DNA from: Bacteroidales bacterium
GTDB lineage: Bacteria; Bacteroidota; Bacteroidia; Bacteroidales; F082
Direction: 5' to 3'
Assembly (NCBI GenBank): GCA_023229135.1
Contig: JALNZT010000001.1
Location: 1-64,000, forward strand
DNA length: 64,000 nucleotides
Below are positions 46,551 to 55,534 of this stretch, piece by piece (positions within the stretch are counted from its first letter, which is position 1; each line of letters opens with the position of its first letter). The notes beneath the pieces were generated by a model, which saw nothing but the letters and a program-made list of their open reading frames with translations, had not been told where the DNA came from and made no database searches. Both the position numbers and the translations under genes were made by a program.

Positions 46551-47768
46551 TTAGTGATATTTTTTCACTCCTGCGCAGATAGAAATTAGGAGGTGATTTT
46601 CATAAGGCGGGATGGGGCACGACCACTTGCTGCTATAAGCGCAATAGGGGTTGTAGGCCTTGTTGAAATCCAAAATAAGTTGTGTGCTTTCAGGTATTTC
46701 AATATCCAGGTAACGTCCTCCGCCATAGCTGATTTTTCCGTTTGTTCTATCCTTAAAAGGCACGAATAGACCTTTATAAGCCGGATTTATTTCTAACATA
46801 TCCAAATTTTGAAAAGCGGTTAAAGTTACCGCAGTGTCTCCTTTTGAAAAACTTATAGTGCCATATTTTCGATACATGGGTTTCCGTTCGGTTGTTGTAG
46901 CCATCTGAAATGGGGCAGCAGAAGTGTCAACAACAAAACGGGCTTCAAAACGGTAATTAATATCGGGAGCAAAATAATCAAGACTTCTAAAATCATCAAG
47001 CAAGCTGTCCGGCAAGGGTGTTGTTTCTGCTTTTTTAAAATAGCGATCATTCTCAAAACGTTCTGCCTGAATGTCATCAATATAATAACCATCAGCTATC
47101 CATTGCTTTACCTCGTCGGGATTGGCACTGAAGAATAATTTTGCATAAAACCAGGAAATCAGTTCGCTCACAACAATCCGAAAGCCACGACTACTTTTAT
47201 ACCATTTTTGAGCTTCAAAAGTGGGATCGGTCGAGAGAATTACACCTTTTAAACGCTTTCCAAAAACATTTTCAAACATCAAAGCAGAGCGGCGAGCATG
47301 TGCTCCCATAGTAAATAAATCAAAGTTATCAGAATGAATACCAAAGTCTTGCCATTTTAAATCGAGGGCAATGGCAGTAGCATAAGTGCGGTCGCGCAAA
47401 ATGGTAGAAGGAATATGAACCGTATAAATGGAATCGGTGAAGTGCATTTCTTTCATGCTTCGTGCCGAGGCATCAGCCATATTTGAATAGGGAGAGGAGT
47501 AGGTCCATTGCGAAATAGGTACGCCGGTAAGAATCATATAATCGTAATTATTTGATTTATAATGCGCTATAGCTTCCTGCAAACCATTGTCCGGAAGCCA
47601 TCCTTCAACAACAAGAACCCGTGAAGCTGCGGGTTTTTCATAAGCCAGAAAGCTGTAGATATTTTTAAATAAAAGTAAAAAAAGTGCAGCTAATAAACCC
47701 AAAATCAGCAGCCAACCCAAAAGGCTTGGTACAAGTAAGTTTTTGCGTTTGAAAAGACTTATAGCCAT
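46551..47768 (-). CDS. DUF218 (SanA/YdcF-like) membrane protein fused to a DUF1684-like domain
   Basis: The 405 residues start with one membrane helix (about 15-38) that anchors the protein. A DUF218-type domain follows (about 45-215), including ASRVLVVEGWLPDNG, YMILTGVPIS, RDRTYATAIALDLKW and MGAHARRSALMFENVFG. The C-terminal part (about 265-400) carries KGLFVPFKDRTNGKISYGGGRYLDIEIP and LDFNKAYNPYCAYSSKWSCPIPPYENHLLISICAGVK. These are the DUF1684 hallmarks, including the NPYCAY and CPIPPxEN text. I do not know of this combination. SanA-type proteins affect envelope permeability, and DUF1684 has no known role. It is divergent from pdxH. Confidence 0.72.
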   Translation of the reverse strand: MAISLFKRKNLLVPSLLGWLLILGLLAALFLLLFKNIYSFLAYEKPAASRVLVVEGWLPDNGLQEAIAHYKSNNYDYMILTGVPISQWTYSSPYSNMADASARSMKEMHFTDSIYTVHIPSTILRDRTYATAIALDLKWQDFGIHSDNFDLFTMGAHARRSALMFENVFGKRLKGVILSTDPTFEAQKWYKSSRGFRIVVSELISWFYAKLFFSANPDEVKQWIADGYYIDDIQAERFENDRYFKKAETTPLPDSLLDDFRSLDYFAPDINYRFEARFVVDTSAAPFQMATTTERKPMYRKYGTISFSKGDTAVTLTAFQNLDMLEINPAYKGLFVPFKDRTNGKISYGGGRYLDIEIPESTQLILDFNKAYNPYCAYSSKWSCPIPPYENHLLISICAGVKKYH

Positions 47769-47771
47769 AAG

Positions 47772-47804
47772 TTGTAATTTGAAGCGGCAAGATAGTTATT
47801 TTTG
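47772..47804 (+). promoter_or_regulatory. pdxH promoter
   Basis: TTG (47772-47774), 22 bp, TATTTTTG (47797-47804). The ATG at 47817 follows by 12 bp, so the 5' leader is only a few bases long. Confidence 0.55.
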
Positions 47805-47816
47805 CAGCAAAAACAG

Positions 47817-48446
47817 ATGACATCTTATCAACATATTCGACAAGATTATGGCAAACATGCCTTGAATGAATCGGCTGTGCCGCAAAATCCAATTGCACTT
47901 TTTAAAAATTGGTTTGACAAGGCGTTGAATAGCACTATATTAGATGCTAATGCAATGGTATTGAGCACGGTAAATAATCATAAACCTTCCTCTCGTATTG
48001 TACTGCTAAAGGATATTGAGGCTGAAAAATTTGTGTTTTTCACCAACTATAATAGTCGTAAAGGCCATGAACTTGTCGAAAATAAAAATGCCTCTATGCT
48101 GTTTTTCTGGCCTGAACTGGAACAACAAATAAGAATAGAAGGCACGATTGAACGGGTTAGCGAAGCCTATTCCGATGCTTATTTTCTGAGTCGGCCACGC
48201 GGCAGTCAGGCCGGTGCTATTGCTTCACATCAAAGTGAAATATTGCTTGACAAAGCAAAATTAATTCAAGATATGGAATTGCTTATGCAAACCAATGAAC
48301 CCTTACAAAGACCCGCTCACTGGGGTGGTTATCAATTGACAGCCAGTTATTTTGAGTTTTGGCAGGGCGGCGCAAACCGGCTTCACGATCGGATTGCTTA
48401 TACCCAAGAAGCACTAACTTGGAAAATCGAACGCCTGTATCCTTAA
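47817..48446 (+). CDS. pdxH: pyridoxamine 5'-phosphate oxidase
   Basis: Makes pyridoxal 5'-phosphate from pyridoxine or pyridoxamine phosphate with FMN and oxygen. The 209 residues contain NAMVLSTVNNHKPSSRIVLLKDIEAEKFVFFTNYNSRKGHEL and the C-terminal HWGGYQLTASYFEFWQGGANRLHDRIAY, the standard substrate-binding text. The open frame begins 15 bp upstream at a TTG inside the promoter; the ATG at 47817 is chosen. Confidence 0.95.
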   Translation: MTSYQHIRQDYGKHALNESAVPQNPIALFKNWFDKALNSTILDANAMVLSTVNNHKPSSRIVLLKDIEAEKFVFFTNYNSRKGHELVENKNASMLFFWPELEQQIRIEGTIERVSEAYSDAYFLSRPRGSQAGAIASHQSEILLDKAKLIQDMELLMQTNEPLQRPAHWGGYQLTASYFEFWQGGANRLHDRIAYTQEALTWKIERLYP

Positions 48447-48450
48447 CTGA

Positions 48451-48714
48451 TTAGCCTTCAAGTGGTTTTATGTCAATTTGAGTTGCGTTTTGCTGCTTTG
48501 CTTCGCCATTCTTTTCGTTGGCCATTTTGTTCAGTTCGTCCACAAAATGCTGAATTTCAGTGTCATCAAAGTTTTTTTCCTTGGCTGCTTCTTCCAGCGT
48601 TCCCCAGATAGGTTCGCCGCAGGCAATGCAACGGATGCCTTGTTCCATCAGGTATTTTACCGAAAATGGGTAGGAATTTACCAGCTCTTCAATTTCAATT
48701 TGTTTTGTAATCAT
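48451..48714 (-). CDS. DUF1858 domain small protein
   Basis: The 87 residues have an N-terminal DUF1858 core: IEIEELVNSYPFSVKYLMEQGIRCIACGEPIWGTLEEAAKEKNF. It contains the IRCIACG motif with two cysteines, which resembles ScdA-like N-terminal segments, then an acidic tail. The family is thought to be metal- or redox-linked but has no firm role. It converges with pdxH, 4 bp between the stops. Confidence 0.8.
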   Translation of the reverse strand: MITKQIEIEELVNSYPFSVKYLMEQGIRCIACGEPIWGTLEEAAKEKNFDDTEIQHFVDELNKMANEKNGEAKQQNATQIDIKPLEG

Positions 48715-48845
48715 GTTTGTAATTTTTCTTGCTAATCAACAAGAAGTTGTTTCACAGAAATACACTAAGAATCACAGCGTTACACAATAAATCTTAGTAG
48801 TTTCTTGTTTTAGCATATCCTAAAAATAGCTCTAAAAAACGCTGT

Positions 48846-50405
48846 TTAAGCCTGATGCTGAGGTCTTAATAAATCATTAACGGTTTTCACCGGATTAAAA
48901 GTAATGATGGGTGTCTCGACAAAAACGGTGATCCAATCAGCCATGGCACCGTTCCATAAGCCGGGCAACTCTAATGCTTTCAGCTCTTTTCCATCTTTAG
49001 ATTTTATGGAAATAAAGCCTGTTTGTGGATCTACAAAGTCAGGTAGTTTGAATTTATTTCCTTTGAAATCATACAGTCCGCAAACCAAATCTACTGGGTT
49101 AAAATGGGTGGATTTCTCAAGGATTGCACGCTGTTTTTTATCCTTTAAATCTATTTGAGACGATTCGACAATTTGAAGAGAACGACTTCCATTTTCGTCT
49201 TCAACCCAAAAAGGTCCGCCGCCGGGTTCGCCTTCATTTTTCACCATGCCACATACGCGCATCGGGCGGTTTAGCCTATTGTATAAAAAATCAATTTTTT
49301 CTATCTCGCTAAAGCCTTCATACGCATCAGTGAGGTCAATCATTAGTTTATTTTTTGCGAAATCCGCAATTTCTGCAAGTTCTTCTTCTTCGAGGTCGCC
49401 CATATCCAACCACTCAAGATGCTGAAAACAAGTATCTTGAAGTTCCATCAACAAGCCGCCAATGGCTTTTTTGTAGCGATAGGTTTCTTCGCGCAAAGCA
49501 TCTGGAACGATATTGTCAATATTTTTCACAAAAACAATCTCCTCTTTGAGGTCGTTCAGGTTTTCAATCAAAGCACCATGTCCGCCGGGCCTGAAAAGTA
49601 AACTGTTGTCGGTATTTCTGAAAGGATTGTTTTCTAAGTCAACAGCAAGGGTATCTGTGGAAGGTTTTTGCTCCGAATAAGTGATAGTGAATTTTACTTT
49701 ATAGAGATTTTCGTAGGTCTCTTTCACTTTGTTTATTGCTGCCTTAAAGCTGCGTTTGTGTTCTGGCGAAATGGTAAAATGTACGTTGGCGTTGCCGTCA
49801 TGATCGGAAGAATACACCGCAGCTTCCACCAAATGCTCTTCCAGTGCTAGTCTGCTTCCCGTTTCGTAACGGTGAAACTTCAAGAGGGCTTTTGGTTTAT
49901 TGCCATATCCCAAGCCGGTATCTAACAATAAAAATTCGAGAATCCTGACGTAATCGCCTTTTGAAAGTAATGTATCTATATCTAAGTCAGCACTTTTAAT
50001 AATATCTTTAAGGTCGTCATAAAAAGCAAATTTATCCAGGTTCGCAAAAAAGTTAGACACGCTATTGAAATCATCACTTTCTGCAAGTGCTGAGGCGGGC
50101 ACTTCTTTACCTTTATAAGTTTCAATAAATTCAAAAAGTTGTTTAAACATCCGGCTGGCAGCTCCTGACGAAGGCACGAATTTCAGGATTGAATAGGCAG
50201 ACCGGTTATCGTTGTAATAGTTGATTAAATATTCTAAGTCGCTTTCACTGAGGCGAAAAATACCATCAGAAGCTGTTGCGGCTGCCACCAAATTAATATA
50301 AGGGAAGCCGGTTTTAAATTGATCAACCTGTTTCGCAAGTTGTTCTTCCAAAATTCCTTTCGCCGCAATGGCTTTTTGATCGCTTACGCTTGAAAAAGTA
50401 TTCAT
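48846..50405 (-). CDS. DUF4301 family protein
   Basis: The 519 residues match DUF4301, common in Bacteroidota: QLAKQVDQFKTGFPYINLVAAATASDGIF, FVPSSGAASRMFKQLFEFI, RPGGHGALIENLNDL and FNPVDLVCGLYDFKG. The fold resembles nucleotidyltransferases (PSSGAASRMFK as a glycine-rich loop), but no activity is established. The open frame begins at 50426 with three Met in the first eight codons. The third (50405) gives the usual distance to the core and is chosen. Confidence 0.85.
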   Translation of the reverse strand: MNTFSSVSDQKAIAAKGILEEQLAKQVDQFKTGFPYINLVAAATASDGIFRLSESDLEYLINYYNDNRSAYSILKFVPSSGAASRMFKQLFEFIETYKGKEVPASALAESDDFNSVSNFFANLDKFAFYDDLKDIIKSADLDIDTLLSKGDYVRILEFLLLDTGLGYGNKPKALLKFHRYETGSRLALEEHLVEAAVYSSDHDGNANVHFTISPEHKRSFKAAINKVKETYENLYKVKFTITYSEQKPSTDTLAVDLENNPFRNTDNSLLFRPGGHGALIENLNDLKEEIVFVKNIDNIVPDALREETYRYKKAIGGLLMELQDTCFQHLEWLDMGDLEEEELAEIADFAKNKLMIDLTDAYEGFSEIEKIDFLYNRLNRPMRVCGMVKNEGEPGGGPFWVEDENGSRSLQIVESSQIDLKDKKQRAILEKSTHFNPVDLVCGLYDFKGNKFKLPDFVDPQTGFISIKSKDGKELKALELPGLWNGAMADWITVFVETPIITFNPVKTVNDLLRPQHQA

Positions 50406-50627
50406 AATTATCATATTTAACTTCAAAATTAGTAATTAAAGCTTGAATCCCAATTTAAAAAGTGGTAATTTTTGAAGTTTAGGATATGAACAGCTTAAAA
50501 AACAGGCAGAAATTATGCGTTGCTTCTGTTTTAATTTTTCATCCTAAACAGTAAGGTTCTGATTAGGATAGGCTTAGTGTAGCTAATTAGTTTTTAGTTA
50601 GGACTACCATTATTTATCAGATGAAGC

Positions 50628-50659
50628 TTGCACAGAAAAGATAATTTATTGTACTTTTG
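50628..50659 (+). promoter_or_regulatory. promoter of the tandem tRNA-Leu genes
   Basis: TTG (50628-50630), 21 bp, TACTTTTG (50652-50659). The first tRNA starts 12 bp downstream. Confidence 0.65.
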
Positions 50660-50670
50660 CCAAACTTTTA

Positions 50671-50754
50671 GCCCAGGTGGCGGAATTGGTAGACGCGCAT
50701 GGTTGAGGGCCATGTACCGGTTACGGTGTGCAAGTTCGATTCTTGTTCTGGGCA
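50671..50754 (+). tRNA. tRNA-Leu (GAG)
   Basis: An 84-nt type II tRNA beginning GCCCAGGTGGCGGAATTGG. The anticodon stem CATGG/CCATG frames loop TTGAGGG. The variable arm is long, as expected for Leu. CCA is not encoded. Confidence 0.95.
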
Positions 50755-50777
50755 CTGGTTTTTTGAAAGGTGTAATC

Positions 50778-50861
50778 GCCCAAGTGGCGGAATTGGTAGA
50801 CGCGCTACATTCAGGGTGTAGTGAGCGAACGCTCGTGAAGGTTCGAGTCCTTTCTTGGGCA
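50778..50861 (+). tRNA. tRNA-Leu (CAG)
   Basis: An 84-nt type II tRNA beginning GCCCAAGTGGCGGAATTGG. The anticodon stem CTACA/TGTAG frames loop TTCAGGG. It follows the GAG isoacceptor by 23 bp and shares its transcript. Confidence 0.95.
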
Positions 50862-50876
50862 CTTTTCAAATAGATT

Positions 50877-50914
50877 AAAGGGCTGATAAACTTAGTTTTA
50901 TCAGCCCTTTTTTT
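50877..50914 (+). terminator. terminator of the tRNA-Leu pair
   Basis: AAAGGGCTGATAAA and TTTTATCAGCCCTTT form a 14-bp stem with a short loop, ending in T. Confidence 0.92.
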
Positions 50915-51176
50915 GGTTTAATTACAGGCCTTCTTTCTACTTTATATCCCATCCTGAACATCGTCCTGAATTCTTCAAGAAATGAATGGATAAGTGGCAG
51001 TGGTAATTTATCCGTAATATGTTGATTTATAAACATATTCAATATAATAATGGCACCTGAATATTGTCCTTATGCACCAAAAAACTGAAATACAAGACAC
51101 ACTACTGCTTGTTTTGGAAATGAGTGGCCTTGATTAAAATCACGCCTAATAAAGGATGTTTCGTTAATCTGAAGAA
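50915..51176. other. intergenic region between tRNA-Leu and the small membrane protein gene
   Basis: About 260 bp with no gene. It holds one perfect hairpin, AATATGTT-loop-AAACATATT (about 51018-51041), of unknown use. Confidence 0.4.
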
Positions 51177-51374
51177 CTATTCTTCATCGCTGCCACCGCT
51201 GAATGCCCACATAGCAATACCTGCAACTGTAATTAAACTACCAACAAAGACGGCTAGGTTCACATTGCGTTGTACTTTTCTTGCTTTGCTAAGTTGCTTA
51301 GCACCAATGCCTCTATCTTCAATTAATCTTTCTAACTTATTAATTCTTCCTTCGAATTCTTGTTTAATATCCAT
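51177..51374 (-). CDS. small single-pass membrane protein
   Basis: From the ATG at 51374 the protein has 65 residues. A charged helix MDIKQEFEGRINKLERLIED is followed by GIGAKQLSKARKVQRNVN, then one membrane helix (LAVFVGSLITVAGIAMWAF) and an acidic end. I do not recognise a family. A well-formed promoter 24 bp upstream makes it a real gene. The frame extends to a GTG at 51398, but that start lies inside the -7 box and is rejected. It borders the R-M island, just beyond the palindromic site. Confidence 0.65.
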   Translation of the reverse strand: MDIKQEFEGRINKLERLIEDRGIGAKQLSKARKVQRNVNLAVFVGSLITVAGIAMWAFSGGSDEE

Positions 51375-51397
51375 GGTCTTATTTTTTGTGTTTGACA

Positions 51398-51428
51398 CAA
51401 ATATAAGTAATCAGGCACAAAAATCAAA
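51398..51428 (-). promoter_or_regulatory. promoter of the small membrane protein gene
   Basis: On the minus strand TTTG (51428-51425), 19 bp, TATATTTG (51405-51398). It is a full consensus match. Confidence 0.65.
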
Positions 51429-51463
51429 ATAAAGCGTATGTTTTTCTATCCCAAATTTATTGT

Positions 51464-51526
51464 ATTTGCGCTTGCCACCATCACTTTGGAACGGCTTCAT
51501 AGCGGTGGCTCGTTCGAATTGCAAAT
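51464..51526. repeat. nested palindromic site at the hsdR end of the R-M island
   Basis: ATTTGC (51464) pairs with GCAAAT (51521-51526), and GCCACC (51474-51479) with GGTGGC (51504-51509). The sequence just right of it (CAAATGTG.. TATGGCTTTTAGTG) resembles that at 59392-59435 beyond hsdM. Confidence 0.45.
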
Positions 51527-51549
51527 GTGTATGGCTTTTAGTGTTAGCT

Positions 51550-54500
51550 TTATTCATTCATTTTCTTATAGACTTTTTTCATCATTAATTCTTTTACTAA
51601 GTCACCAAACACTTTGTCTTCGAGTATTTTCTCAAAGATTTCCTGATTTTGGTCCATTCTGTCAATTAGTTTTGTGATGAACAAGTCTTCAAAGGCATAT
51701 TTAAACGTGTCAATCTTATTTACTTTTGCTTGTGTTTGCAGTATTTCATCTTCCATTAATTCAGCTTCAATTTGCTCAAAGAACAATTTGTCAGCCTCTT
51801 CAAATTCAGTTCCGAAGCGGTCATTTAAAACATTGATAATTTCAGAAAGCAAAGCTTCTTCATCTTTTGCTCTTTTTAAACCGGCTTCTGTTGTTCCGCT
51901 TAATTCACCTGTTTCTCCTTTCAACAAATCAATTGAACCTTCTTTGATTTTTTGTAAACGATAGTACTCCAAAGCCACTTCATCGTCTAAATGCAAACTT
52001 TCAGAAAGTTCCCGCTTTGGTAATCTCGTTTGTAAAAGTTTCGCATAAGCATAAAACCTTTCAAAATCAGGGTCAACAAATGGCATAATTTGAGCCAGGA
52101 AAGCATAAAGATTAGTCCAGGTACGTAGTCCTTTTTTAAACTCGTCTTGCTTTTCTTCTTCCTTTATTTCCTTAAATCTGTCAACAGCTGGGTCGGTAAA
52201 TGAATACAGATATTTTTGTTGTTTTGGATTATTCAATTTCGTTTCAGGATTGAAATAAACATTTGCAAATGCTTCAATCTCAGCTAACCAATAAACTTGA
52301 AATTCATCCAATCTTGCTTTTAAGTCATACAAATGATTGATGTCTGTTTCTTCTGTAACCGTTGTGATTTCATAATAGGGTTGAAACGATGCAAAAATGG
52401 TTTCTCTGTCATTTACAAAGTCTAAAACGAATGTATCTTCTTTTCCTGCACAAGTCCTGTTTAATCGCGATAGTGTTTGAACAGCCTTTACTCCAGAGAG
52501 TTTTTTATCCACATACATTGTATGCAAAAGAGGTTGGTCAAAACCTGTTTGATATTTGTCGGCTACAATTAAAATCTTGTATTCATCCTTGTCAAAAATA
52601 TCAGGTAATTCCTTTTCGCTGTACCCCGTCATTTGAGGTTCAGAAACGCCATCAGGCGCGTTATCATCTATTACTTTACCCGAAAATGCCACAAGTATTT
52701 TAATATCGTCTTGATAGCCTTTTTCTTTTATGTATTTATTAAATTCTTCATAATAGCGTTTGGCGTGTAATCTTGAACCACAAACCAACATTGCTTTGGC
52801 TTTTCCTCCAATTTTTTTAGAAACAATTTGTTTGAAATGCTCAATTATAATTTCTGTTTTTTGAGCCAAATTATGCGGATGCAACGAAACAAATTTGCCA
52901 ATTGCTTTTGCCGCTTTCTTTTTATTCAAATTAGGGTCGTCTTCAATGGCTTTTGTCAGCTTGAAATAAAGCTCATAAGTAGTGTAATTTTGTAAAACAT
53001 CTAATATAAATCCTTCTTCAATGGCTTGACGCATTGAATACAAATGAAAAGGTTGTGGTTTGCTTTCGGCATCTTTATGTCCAAAAACCTGCAATGTTTT
53101 ATACTTTGGTGTTGCGGTAAATGCAAAAAATGAAATATTACTTTGCTGACCTCTTGCCTGTGCAGAACGCTCTATCTGTTCCCTTACAAAATCATCTCCT
53201 GTGTAATCGTCTGTTGTGTCTTCGGTGGTTGCTTCTTCTAAGGATTTTGCCGCTAATACCTCTTTCATTTTTTTACTGGCTTCGCCACCTTGAGAACTGT
53301 GAGCTTCGTCAATAATTATCGCATAATTTCTATCGGGCAACTTGCCAACTTTGTCAACTACAAACGGAAATTTCTGTAAAGTGGTAATTATGATATTTGT
53401 ACCATAACCCAAAGCACTTGCTAATTGACTACTGTCTTTATCAATTCGTTGAACAACGCCTGTTTTATGTTCAAATTGATAAATGGTATTTTGTAATTGT
53501 TGGTCGAGTACTTTTCTATCGGTAACTACAATTACCGAATCAAAAATCCGATTGTCTTGTGCGTTATGCAAACTTGAAAGCCTGTAAGCCAACCAGGCAA
53601 TGGAATTACTTTTGCCCGAACCTGCCGAATGTTGAATTAAGTAGTTTGTACCTGCTTCTACTTCGAGTACATTATTGCTGATTTTACGAACTGAATCTAA
53701 TTGGTGATATCGTGGAAATATTAATTTTTCTTTCTTGTAAATTTTGCCGTTAGATTCATATTCTTCCGTTTCCAAATGCAAGAAACGTTGCAAAATTTCC
53801 ATCCAACTATCTTTTTGCAAGATGTATTCCCACAAATAAGCTGTTCTGTAACCATTTTCGTTTTGTGGATTGCCTTTTCCGCCTGCCTGTCCGGCAGACA
53901 GGTTGTTGGATCCTTTATTAAATGGCAACCAATAAGTTTTGCTGCCAGCTAATTTTGTGCACATAAATACTTCATCTTGGTCAACAGCAAAATGGACGAG
54001 AGCTCTTTTCTTGAAAGCAAATAGCAACTCTTTATTATCTCTGGTGGTGCTGTATTGTTTTAAGGCATTGCCAACATCCTGACCTGTAAACTGATTTTTG
54101 AGTTCTAAAGTAGCTACAGGAATGCCGTTTACTGCCAAAACAACGTCAACCGAATTTTTATTCTTGGTGCTGTAATAGACTTGGCGATATACTTTCAGTC
54201 TGTTTTTATTGTATAAATCAACAGCATCAGGGTTGAGTCCCGAAGCAGGTTGGAAATATGCCAACTGAAAACGCACGCCATAATCTACAAATCCATTTCT
54301 AAGCACATCCAAACTGCCTCTTAAACTCAGTTCTTTATCTAAACGGTTAATAATTCTATTATCGGTATCGGCTCCGTGAATGGCAGAAATTTTCTCCCAC
54401 TTTTTGGGTTGCGATGTTTGCAGAAACGCAATGACCTCATATTTAAACATTCCCAGTTCTTTGCTGTAATCTTCAGCGTTTCCTTGCGTGTAGCCGCCTT

Positions 54501-54558
54501 GTTCTACAAGTGATTGTACAAGGGCAGTTTCAAATGTATTTTCGGTTGTGATGCTCAT
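51550..54558 (-). CDS. hsdR: type I restriction enzyme R subunit
   Basis: The translocase-nuclease subunit of the type I complex. The 1002 residues have an N-terminal PD-(D/E)xK nuclease with VATLELKNQ (about 150). Helicase motifs follow: Walker A QHSAGSGKS (about 309), DEAH in IIIDEAHSSQ (about 417), and SFFAFTATPKYKTL and YQTGFDQPLL further on. A C-terminal alpha-helical part ends with two long charged segments. A short palindromic insert encodes LSAGQAGG near residue 222. It starts 9 bp after the abi stop and appears to be transcribed with it rather than directly with hsdM-hsdS. Confidence 0.95.
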   Translation of the reverse strand: MSITTENTFETALVQSLVEQGGYTQGNAEDYSKELGMFKYEVIAFLQTSQPKKWEKISAIHGADTDNRIINRLDKELSLRGSLDVLRNGFVDYGVRFQLAYFQPASGLNPDAVDLYNKNRLKVYRQVYYSTKNKNSVDVVLAVNGIPVATLELKNQFTGQDVGNALKQYSTTRDNKELLFAFKKRALVHFAVDQDEVFMCTKLAGSKTYWLPFNKGSNNLSAGQAGGKGNPQNENGYRTAYLWEYILQKDSWMEILQRFLHLETEEYESNGKIYKKEKLIFPRYHQLDSVRKISNNVLEVEAGTNYLIQHSAGSGKSNSIAWLAYRLSSLHNAQDNRIFDSVIVVTDRKVLDQQLQNTIYQFEHKTGVVQRIDKDSSQLASALGYGTNIIITTLQKFPFVVDKVGKLPDRNYAIIIDEAHSSQGGEASKKMKEVLAAKSLEEATTEDTTDDYTGDDFVREQIERSAQARGQQSNISFFAFTATPKYKTLQVFGHKDAESKPQPFHLYSMRQAIEEGFILDVLQNYTTYELYFKLTKAIEDDPNLNKKKAAKAIGKFVSLHPHNLAQKTEIIIEHFKQIVSKKIGGKAKAMLVCGSRLHAKRYYEEFNKYIKEKGYQDDIKILVAFSGKVIDDNAPDGVSEPQMTGYSEKELPDIFDKDEYKILIVADKYQTGFDQPLLHTMYVDKKLSGVKAVQTLSRLNRTCAGKEDTFVLDFVNDRETIFASFQPYYEITTVTEETDINHLYDLKARLDEFQVYWLAEIEAFANVYFNPETKLNNPKQQKYLYSFTDPAVDRFKEIKEEEKQDEFKKGLRTWTNLYAFLAQIMPFVDPDFERFYAYAKLLQTRLPKRELSESLHLDDEVALEYYRLQKIKEGSIDLLKGETGELSGTTEAGLKRAKDEEALLSEIINVLNDRFGTEFEEADKLFFEQIEAELMEDEILQTQAKVNKIDTFKYAFEDLFITKLIDRMDQNQEIFEKILEDKVFGDLVKELMMKKVYKKMNE
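53882..53902. repeat. short palindromic element inside hsdR
   Basis: A 21-bp imperfect palindrome (CCTG-c-CTGTCCGGCAG-a-CAGG) lies inside the hsdR reading frame and is translated in frame. Similar CCTGCC...GGCAGG palindromes are dispersed in Bacteroidota. Confidence 0.5.
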
Positions 54559-54567
54559 AATCTAATT

Positions 54568-55461
54568 TTATTTCCAAATGGGCTGTTTTTCCCATCCTTT
54601 AGGGAAACCCATTTTATACAATGGTACTTGATTGAATTCATCAAACAATGCCAATATTTCTTGTTTAATATGATGACCCGGACTTATAAAATTGTTTAAA
54701 TACAAGATGGCAGAAAGTATTGGAAATACCTTTCGTCTTTGGTGATTATCCGGCACATAATCTAAAATAGGAGCGATAGAATGCGTTGGCCAATCGTACT
54801 TATTGATGATGACTCTATTCCAAAGCCTTCCGTGATGGGCTATAATATTCCGAATCAAGGTTATGGTAATCAGCCAACTGCTGAGGTATTTCTGATTGTA
54901 TAATCCAAATTCTCTGGCAATTTCATTTTTTTCGGGCAATTGGTGATTGATGTTTCGGTAGAGTTTAGACAAAGAACCCAAGCTTAAAACTTCTAAGGCT
55001 TTCCAACTCTCGGGATTTTCTTTGGGATGGTTTTTATAATGTTTTACAATAAACTCCTCACTGCTTTCGGTTAGCTCCGTATGGATTTTACTTTGAAAAG
55101 CACTGAAGTATTTTTTATTGGGGAAAAGCGAAGAATCCAAATACCATTCCGCACCATAAGTGAGCGAAAGGTGGTAAATCATTTTGGTACGCAAAGCAAT
55201 TTCAATACGTTCAATGGCATTGAAAACAATTAAGCGGAAGTTTCGGTCGAAATTGTAGAGGTCGATAATATCTTCAAAATAACTATGGTCTGCAAAGCGA
55301 TGATTTATTTTATCTTCCTGCATTTCCCACCAATAGCCTTTGAGACGGTAGTAACTGATATTTGCCAAAAAGTGTGGGGCATAGGCTATCTCCCTAAAAG
55401 CCATATTCCGACTTTTGAGTAGGTCAATTTGTTCTTGTATGGTTTTGGGATGCTTAGCCAC
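54568..55461 (-). CDS. abiF: Abi_2 family HEPN protein (AbiD/AbiF-like abortive infection)
   Basis: A 297-residue cytoplasmic protein of the Abi_2 family. TIQEQIDLLKSRNMAF opens the typical domain, then ISYYRLKGYWWEM, FEDIIDLYNFDRNFRLIVFNAIERIEIALRTKMIYHLS and ESWKALEVLSLGSLSKLYRNI. The catalytic-type HEPN motif R-x4-6-H is in LIRNIIAHHGRLWN (about residue 209), suggesting RNase activity. Family proteins block phage by causing growth arrest. A small RNA gene with its own promoter lies just upstream. Start uncertain: GTG at 55461 gives the usual N terminus; a TTG at 55482 is also in frame. No ATG is available before residue 30. Confidence 0.82.
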   Translation of the reverse strand: MAKHPKTIQEQIDLLKSRNMAFREIAYAPHFLANISYYRLKGYWWEMQEDKINHRFADHSYFEDIIDLYNFDRNFRLIVFNAIERIEIALRTKMIYHLSLTYGAEWYLDSSLFPNKKYFSAFQSKIHTELTESSEEFIVKHYKNHPKENPESWKALEVLSLGSLSKLYRNINHQLPEKNEIAREFGLYNQKYLSSWLITITLIRNIIAHHGRLWNRVIINKYDWPTHSIAPILDYVPDNHQRRKVFPILSAILYLNNFISPGHHIKQEILALFDEFNQVPLYKMGFPKGWEKQPIWK

Positions 55462-55501
55462 GGCAGTGAAGTTTAAGAGCAATCCACTTTGCTGTGTCTA
55501 T

Positions 55502-55534
55502 AAAAAAAGAAGACCCGTGAGCAGATCTTACGGG
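55502..55534 (-). terminator. terminator of the abi-associated small RNA
   Basis: On the minus strand CCCGT (55534-55530) pairs with ACGGG (55518-55514), followed by TCTTC and seven T. It separates hsdS from the abi-hsdR pair. Confidence 0.8.
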
